Origin: DASRBN01 sp035294305
GTDB lineage: Bacteria > Chloroflexota > Ktedonobacteria > Ktedonobacterales > Ktedonobacteraceae
Assembly (NCBI GenBank): GCA_035294305.1
Contig: DATGLD010000041.1
Span: 62,001-126,000 of the forward strand
Length of the DNA: 64,000 bases
Direction: 5' to 3'
The notes under the pieces are model-generated. The model had not been told where the DNA came from. It worked only from the letters and a program-made list of their open reading frames with translations, and did no database searches. Below, one piece after another: positions 60,036 to 64,000 of this stretch. Every line of letters begins with the position of its first letter. The stretch's first letter is position 1. The position numbers were made by a program, and so were the translations under genes.

Positions 60036-61207
60036 CGCTCTACCTCCACTTGTTGCGCCTCATACCTATGATGCACCGTTCCTGGCACATTTTTCGAGGC
60101 GGGTAAGTTCTCATCCCTCGCCCCTACAGCTTGCACGAGTAGCTCGCTTGCTGCGTTGACAACCATCTGGGGCGAGACGAGGCGCAGGCACTCGTGTCCA
60201 TAGGGGCAGATGCGGCTGTAGCAGATGCGGCAGGATACATCATGATACAGTTGACGATGAGCCACACGCCAGGGTCCCCATTGTTCTGGAGGGTTGGTGA
60301 GGGCAAACAATGCCACGACAGGAGTTTTTAGCGCCGCCGAGATATGCATTGGCCCTGTATTGTTGGTAATGGTCAAATCCGCAGCTTCGATGAGCGCGCA
60401 AAACTCAGGGAAAGACAGTTTTCCGGCAAAAGCAACGGTGGACCGGCGCGTCTCCTGGCGCAGTTGATCGAGCACTTGCTCGACCAGTGCCGTCTCGTCA
60501 TCTGCGCCGGTAAGCGCGACTATCGCCCCGAGCTGCTCCACTATTAGATCTACAACCTGGGCGTACATTGCCCAGGGGTAGGTACGAGCCGGCATGCTGC
60601 ACCCGGGATGAACAATAACGAGTGGACGGCGCGCATCGAGGCCATCAGCAGATAAACGCCGGGCGAGTTGAGCGCGGGCTTCCTCTGGCACTCGCAAAAC
60701 CAGGTCGAGGTTGTCGGTTGTAAGGCCAATTGCTCCCACCAGGTCCAGACCGCGTTCAACTTCGTGCATCATGCGCTCGGGATGTTTGTGGCGTGTGGTT
60801 AGCAGCGAACCGGGGCCGTCAATAGAGGCGGCAAGACGCAGCGGGATATCCGCCAGGTAGCAAAGATAAGCGGCCGGCAGCGAGCTTTGATGATACGAAG
60901 TGAAAATAATGGCGCCGTCGAATTGCTGCGCGCGAATATGGTCGATCACCTGCCGCTCGCGCCGGCTATCTTGCGGCAGTTTGTGCCAGGGATCCATCCA
61001 GGGGGCTTGATAGACAATCACATCATCGAGATCAGGATTGAGACGAGCGACCTGCGCACCAACCGGGCTTGCCAGCAGTGTCAAACTGGCACGCGGCAGC
61101 GAAGTTTTTATGGCATGCAAAGCAGGCGTGGTGACGAGCACATCACCAAGATTATCAAGCCTGATAGCCAGCACTTTTTTTACTATCAACCATCGCTCGT
61201 CAATCAT
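60032..61207 (-). CDS. Glycosyltransferase family 9 (heptosyltransferase-like), copy 1
   Basis: 391 residues; GAGGGGAAATA before the ATG. Features: VLAIRLDNLGDVLVTTPALHAIK, LVIVHPGCSMPARTYPW, donor loop LTITNNTGPMHISAAL, and the C-x2-C-x4-C-x5-C motif (CRICYSRICPYGHEC) before LRLVSPQMV. Copies 1 and 2 are the closer pair. The C-terminal ~30 residues are non-conserved and overlap a CGCCCCTACAG word typical of the interspersed repeats. First of the transferase run; 99 bases separate it from gmhB upstream. Confidence 0.9.
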   Translation of the reverse strand: MIDERWLIVKKVLAIRLDNLGDVLVTTPALHAIKTSLPRASLTLLASPVGAQVARLNPDLDDVIVYQAPWMDPWHKLPQDSRRERQVIDHIRAQQFDGAIIFTSYHQSSLPAAYLCYLADIPLRLAASIDGPGSLLTTRHKHPERMMHEVERGLDLVGAIGLTTDNLDLVLRVPEEARAQLARRLSADGLDARRPLVIVHPGCSMPARTYPWAMYAQVVDLIVEQLGAIVALTGADDETALVEQVLDQLRQETRRSTVAFAGKLSFPEFCALIEAADLTITNNTGPMHISAALKTPVVALFALTNPPEQWGPWRVAHRQLYHDVSCRICYSRICPYGHECLRLVSPQMVVNAASELLVQAVGARDENLPASKNVPGTVHHRYEAQQVEVER

Positions 61208-61306
61208 TATTTCCCCTCGTTCGTATGATCAACTCGTTTGAATTACCGTTCTCCTGGATAGATGTGATAATGCCAGGGATTACGCCCTTGTGACCACATC
61301 AAAAGG

Positions 61307-61945
61307 CTAAAGTGTAACGCGTCCCGTTAATGCGGCCTCCTCTTCCCAGGCCGGTGGACGGTATGTGAACTCCGTTGCCGGCCCCAGATGCTCGCTTGCA
61401 GCGATGATACGCAGCGCATGTATGGTGTTGCGCGCGATAAAATCTGGGCGGCGCGCCAGACTTGCGGGTGGTTTTTCGGTTCCTAGATCAACCAGAACAG
61501 TGCGACAGCCTGCCCGGTTTCCCGCCTCGATATCATCAAGAATATCGCCCACAAACCACGAATGCGGCAGATTCAAGGCCAGGTCTCTGGCGGCTCGCAA
61601 CAACATCCCCGGTTGCGGCTTGCGGCAATCACATGCGATGGCCAGCTCCGGGATGATACCCTCTGGATGATGTGGGCAATAATAGATGGCATCGAGATGA
61701 ACACCTGACTTCGCCAGTTCCCTTGCCAGGTATGTATGCATGCATCGCAGATCGTCCTCGGTGAAATACCCGCGCGCAATGCCTGCTTGATTTGTTATCA
61801 CTACCAGCCGGAAACCAGCTTGCTGGAGCGTTTTCAGGGCTTCCCCCACACCATCATAAAGGCACAGTTCCTCAGGTCTGGATGGATAGTGACGAGGGTA
61901 GACCAGCGTTCCATCACGATCGAGAAAGAGAGCCGGTCGCCTCAT
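61307..61945 (-). CDS. gmhB: D-glycero-D-manno-heptose 1,7-bisphosphate 7-phosphatase (GmhB-like, HAD family)
   Basis: 212 residues from the ATG at 61945, which overlaps the gmhA stop (ATGA); AGAGGG lies upstream. HAD motif I is LFLDRDGT (Asp nucleophile and acid), motif II VITNQ, motif III Lys in DCRKPQPGML and motif IV VGDILDDIEAG. The GmhB-specific zinc loop is present: CPHHP ... ACDCRKP. It removes the 7-phosphate during nucleotide-heptose synthesis. The last ~30 residues extend past the usual end. Pairing with GmhA makes the heptose assignment firm. Confidence 0.88.
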   Translation of the reverse strand: MRRPALFLDRDGTLVYPRHYPSRPEELCLYDGVGEALKTLQQAGFRLVVITNQAGIARGYFTEDDLRCMHTYLARELAKSGVHLDAIYYCPHHPEGIIPELAIACDCRKPQPGMLLRAARDLALNLPHSWFVGDILDDIEAGNRAGCRTVLVDLGTEKPPASLARRPDFIARNTIHALRIIAASEHLGPATEFTYRPPAWEEEAALTGRVTL

Positions 61946-62640
61946 ATGCCCTCTTGTTCCAACCGGAAACGATCCTCGCCCAAGGCTGGCGCCTGCCATT
62001 TCGCGAGTTCAGTTTCGGTAATATCGCAGAGAATATGTGTCGCCATCATGTGCAATTCCTGAGCTACGGCAGCATCGACGACCGGAACGCGCAACGTGAC
62101 ATCGGCAATTTGCTCCAGGCGGCTGGAACGATCACCGGTGAGCGCTACTACGCCCATCAGGCATCGCTGCGCCTCAAGCGCGGCTTGCACAAGATTTTCG
62201 GATTCGCCGCTGGTGCTGTAAAGCAGCAGCAGATCGCCCGGCAGACCGAATCCTCGTACCTGGCGCGCAAAGACTTCAGCATAGCCGTAATCATTGGCCA
62301 CAGCAGTAAGGATAGAAGTATCAGTGGTAAGAGACAGGACCGCATAGGGTAGACGTTCGCGCTTAAATCGGCCCACCAGTTCCGCGGCAAAATGCTGCGC
62401 CTCAGCAGCGCTCCCCCCATTCCCTGCAACAAGCACTTTATGTCCGGCGCGTAAGGCCTCAACCAGTAGTTTCGCAATCTGCGCTAATGCTTGCGCCCGT
62501 GTTGCGAACTGCCGCAGCGCGTCATCCAATACGCTGCGACGAAGAGCAAGTACATCTAGAACAACACCAAGATAGTCTATCTCCGTCGTTACCGGCTGAT
62601 CTGCGCGCGCCTGGACCGCCCATTCCTTATGACTTAACAT
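61942..62640 (-). CDS. gmhA: Sedoheptulose-7-phosphate isomerase (GmhA-like, SIS domain)
   Basis: 232 residues. A SIS domain with GNGGSAAEAQHFAAEL (holding the His/Glu zinc ligands), STSGESENLVQA for phosphate binding, and a C-terminal AQELHMMATHILCDITE with the matching Gln/His. It converts sedoheptulose 7-phosphate to glycero-manno-heptose 7-phosphate, the first step to NDP-heptose. An N-terminal ~35 residues precede the core. First gene of the glycan operon; the kinase/adenylyltransferase (HldE or HddA/HddC) is not in the window. Confidence 0.88.
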   Translation of the reverse strand: MLSHKEWAVQARADQPVTTEIDYLGVVLDVLALRRSVLDDALRQFATRAQALAQIAKLLVEALRAGHKVLVAGNGGSAAEAQHFAAELVGRFKRERLPYAVLSLTTDTSILTAVANDYGYAEVFARQVRGFGLPGDLLLLYSTSGESENLVQAALEAQRCLMGVVALTGDRSSRLEQIADVTLRVPVVDAAVAQELHMMATHILCDITETELAKWQAPALGEDRFRLEQEGI

Positions 62641-62987
62641 CTATCGCAATTCTCAACTCTATGTAACTGCATCAATTAATTATCATCTCCTGGCAAATAG
62701 TAACTGTTTTCTGTTACCGTATTTGATGAAGCTCGCTTCTCTTTTCACTTCTCCTACTAATAATAACTGTAACCTGGCGATTCAACAAGTCAGCAGTAAA
62801 AACTCTAAGTTGTCTTTCAGCTAAAACTAACATTTTTTAACTTCTGCTAGCGAGCAGCTTTAACCACGTGGTGAAAATGGCTTTGCTCAGCCTGTCCTTT
62901 AAAATGATTAGAAAGCCTCACCATAAGCCTCTATCGTGTATACTACAACTGTTTTAGAGGAACCTGTAGCATCTTGAAAGGAATACC
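62641..62987. other. Divergent promoter region between gmhA and the MazG gene
   Basis: About 350 AT-rich bases between divergent genes. A TATACT around 62937-62942 may be a -10 for the MazG gene, but no good -35 accompanies it. I see no ORF, repeat or RNA motif. Confidence 0.5.
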
Positions 62988-63308
62988 ATGGCATCGTTAC
63001 CTGAACATCCAACATTGAAAGACTTGCAAACATATATGGACGCCGTCTGCCAGGAACGAGGTTGGACGAAGGATAGCTGGTCGGAAAAGTTCTTGCTCTT
63101 CAGCGAAGAAGTCGGTGAGCTCGCCAAAGCCATGCGCAAAGCAAGGGGTCTGTACCAGGAGAAAGCAAAACAGAGACAGATCGAACTGGCCGAAGAGTTT
63201 GCCGATGTACTCAGCTATCTTCTTGACCTGGCTAACTATTTCCAGGTCGATCTGGAGCAGGCATTCCGTGAGAAAGAGGCGATGAATGAGAAAAGAATCT
63301 GGGAATAA
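62988..63308 (+). CDS. MazG-type nucleotide pyrophosphohydrolase
   Basis: 106 residues; AAAGGA before the ATG. A single all-alpha MazG domain with the metal-binding ExxE in LFSEEVGELAKAMRKA and the second site EEFADVLSYLLDLAN (E..D). It hydrolyses (d)NTPs to monophosphate and pyrophosphate, often house-cleaning modified nucleotides. At this length it is the short MazG-like/iMazG class, not full MazG. Divergent from the glycan operon, followed by a hairpin. Confidence 0.88.
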   Translation: MASLPEHPTLKDLQTYMDAVCQERGWTKDSWSEKFLLFSEEVGELAKAMRKARGLYQEKAKQRQIELAEEFADVLSYLLDLANYFQVDLEQAFREKEAMNEKRIWE

Positions 63309-63335
63309 TATTACATGAAGAAGATCCTCTCGCAT

Positions 63336-63415
63336 GTCATTCTGAGCATAGCGAAGAATCTCTGGTGAGCGGGTTCGACCGGAGGCCCCAGATTCTTCGC
63401 TATGCTCAGAATGAC
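63336..63415. terminator. 26-bp perfect inverted repeat after the MazG gene
   Basis: GTCATTCTGAGCATAGCGAA (63336-) runs to 63361 and its exact reverse complement lies at 63390-63415, with a 28-base GC-rich loop. It can act as terminator, but the word is one I recognise as a dispersed repeat in many unrelated genomes, so it may be a palindromic mobile unit. Confidence 0.6.
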
Positions 63416-63503
63416 GTGCCCGGCCACTTTTTAATAATCATAACATGTTCATCGTCATCTTCAACGACGATTTCTTTTGCGGAAGGTACCCAATCTCCTA
63501 ACC

Positions 63504-64000
63504 ATGAAAACTTCGACCGACATACTGATTGTGGGAGGCGGTGTGATAGGCTGCGGCATTGCTTATTATCTTTGCAAAGCAGGTGCGGAGGTTATGGTGG
63601 TTGATGCAGGCGAGATCGGCGCTGAGGCTTCGGGCGCCGCAGCTGGATTGCTGGCCCCGCTGGGACCACTTTCGGGTTCCGGCCCGTTCGCTGATCTCTT
63701 ACTCGCAGGTTTTGAGCTGTTTCCATCACTTGTTGCCGAACTTGAAGAGGCCACAGGTATCGAACTGGAATATGAGCAAACGGGCGCGCTACGCGTTGTG
63801 CGCGATGCGAAGCGTGTTCCCAACCTGCGCAAACGCTTGAAAGCATGGCAACCGCTCGGCTTGCAAACATACTGGCTAAACGGCGAAGAAAGCCGTCAAC
63901 GCGAACCATTGTTAACGCCAGAGATCACTGGCGCTGTCTATGCGCCGGAGGAGTCACAAATACTGGCACCGCGGGTAGTGCAGGCATACGCGCGAACAGC
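63504..64000 (+). CDS. FAD-dependent amino acid oxidase, ThiO-like (3' end outside window)
   Basis: The frame runs from the ATG at 63504 off the end of the window (165 complete codons visible). It begins MKTSTDILIVGGGVIGCGIA, the FAD dinucleotide motif of the DAO family, followed by VVDAGEIGAEASGAAAGLLAP, typical of glycine oxidase ThiO, where FAD-proximal Gly/Ala/Ser residues line the flavin. ThiO supplies dehydroglycine for thiamine thiazole synthesis. No strong SD precedes the ATG. Whether thiS/thiG follow lies beyond the window, so a general amine oxidase remains possible. Confidence 0.8.
   Translation, partial: MKTSTDILIVGGGVIGCGIAYYLCKAGAEVMVVDAGEIGAEASGAAAGLLAPLGPLSGSGPFADLLLAGFELFPSLVAELEEATGIELEYEQTGALRVVRDAKRVPNLRKRLKAWQPLGLQTYWLNGEESRQREPLLTPEITGAVYAPEESQILAPRVVQAYART

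Overview
The window reads as chromosomal DNA from a Chloroflexota bacterium of the Ktedonobacteria type. I infer this from the mix of large Ser/Thr kinases and FHA-ABC transporters, the AAA ATPase family present, the density of short intergenic palindromes and the general protein style; no rRNA or marker gene proves it. Coding density is high, most genes have clear Shine-Dalgarno sites, and there is one tRNA. No intact transposase, phage or CRISPR array is visible.

Layout. 1-3.2 kb: the 3' part of a GH5 glycosidase, decayed gene remnants, an ATP-dependent DNA ligase and tRNA-Arg(UCG). 3.3-9 kb (minus): a membrane Ser/Thr kinase followed by a triple-FHA ABC transporter. 9.4-14.4 kb: ribonuclease Z, an alpha/beta hydrolase, a DUF1634-TauE fusion, a damaged AAA ATPase and a stress-type protein. 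14.5-20.5 kb (minus): a sulfur module made of a fused FeS/NrfD subunit, a molybdopterin oxidoreductase without Tat signal, and an MBL-rhodanese protein. 20.9-27.7 kb: a cupredoxin-like lipoprotein, CorA, a QueA-like protein with an SDR, and a two-component system.

28.5-41.5 kb (plus) is the most distinctive block: a TPP enzyme, an enolase-superfamily enzyme, a large FAD/Fe-S dehydrogenase with a C-terminal membrane anchor, an unrecognised membrane protein built from two 167-residue repeats, a gluconate-dehydrogenase subunit-3 protein, a GMC dehydrogenase with a predicted 3Fe-4S site, cytochrome bd oxidase CydAB and a small membrane protein. I read it as a self-contained route from organic substrate oxidation through quinone to oxygen, in which the duplicated membrane protein may replace the usual cytochrome c anchor.

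42-50.9 kb: a creatinase-like M24 protein, SDRs, NDH-2, a glycogen-debranching-type enzyme, an SDR/VKOR-like pair and an epimerase with a substituted catalytic Tyr. 51.2-53.7 kb: a MITE-like element, a strong promoter, a 28-residue Cys-rich peptide ORF and an ABC exporter. 53.7-62.6 kb (minus): an SDR and a glycan operon with GmhA, GmhB, three GT9 heptosyltransferase-type and three other glycosyltransferases, unexpected for a lineage regarded as lacking LPS. 63-64 kb: a MazG protein and the start of a ThiO-like FAD oxidase.

Two related families of short palindromes (GGGCGACCACAAGGGT.. and GGGACAGGCACAAGG..) occur in many intergenic gaps, some as large nested composites.
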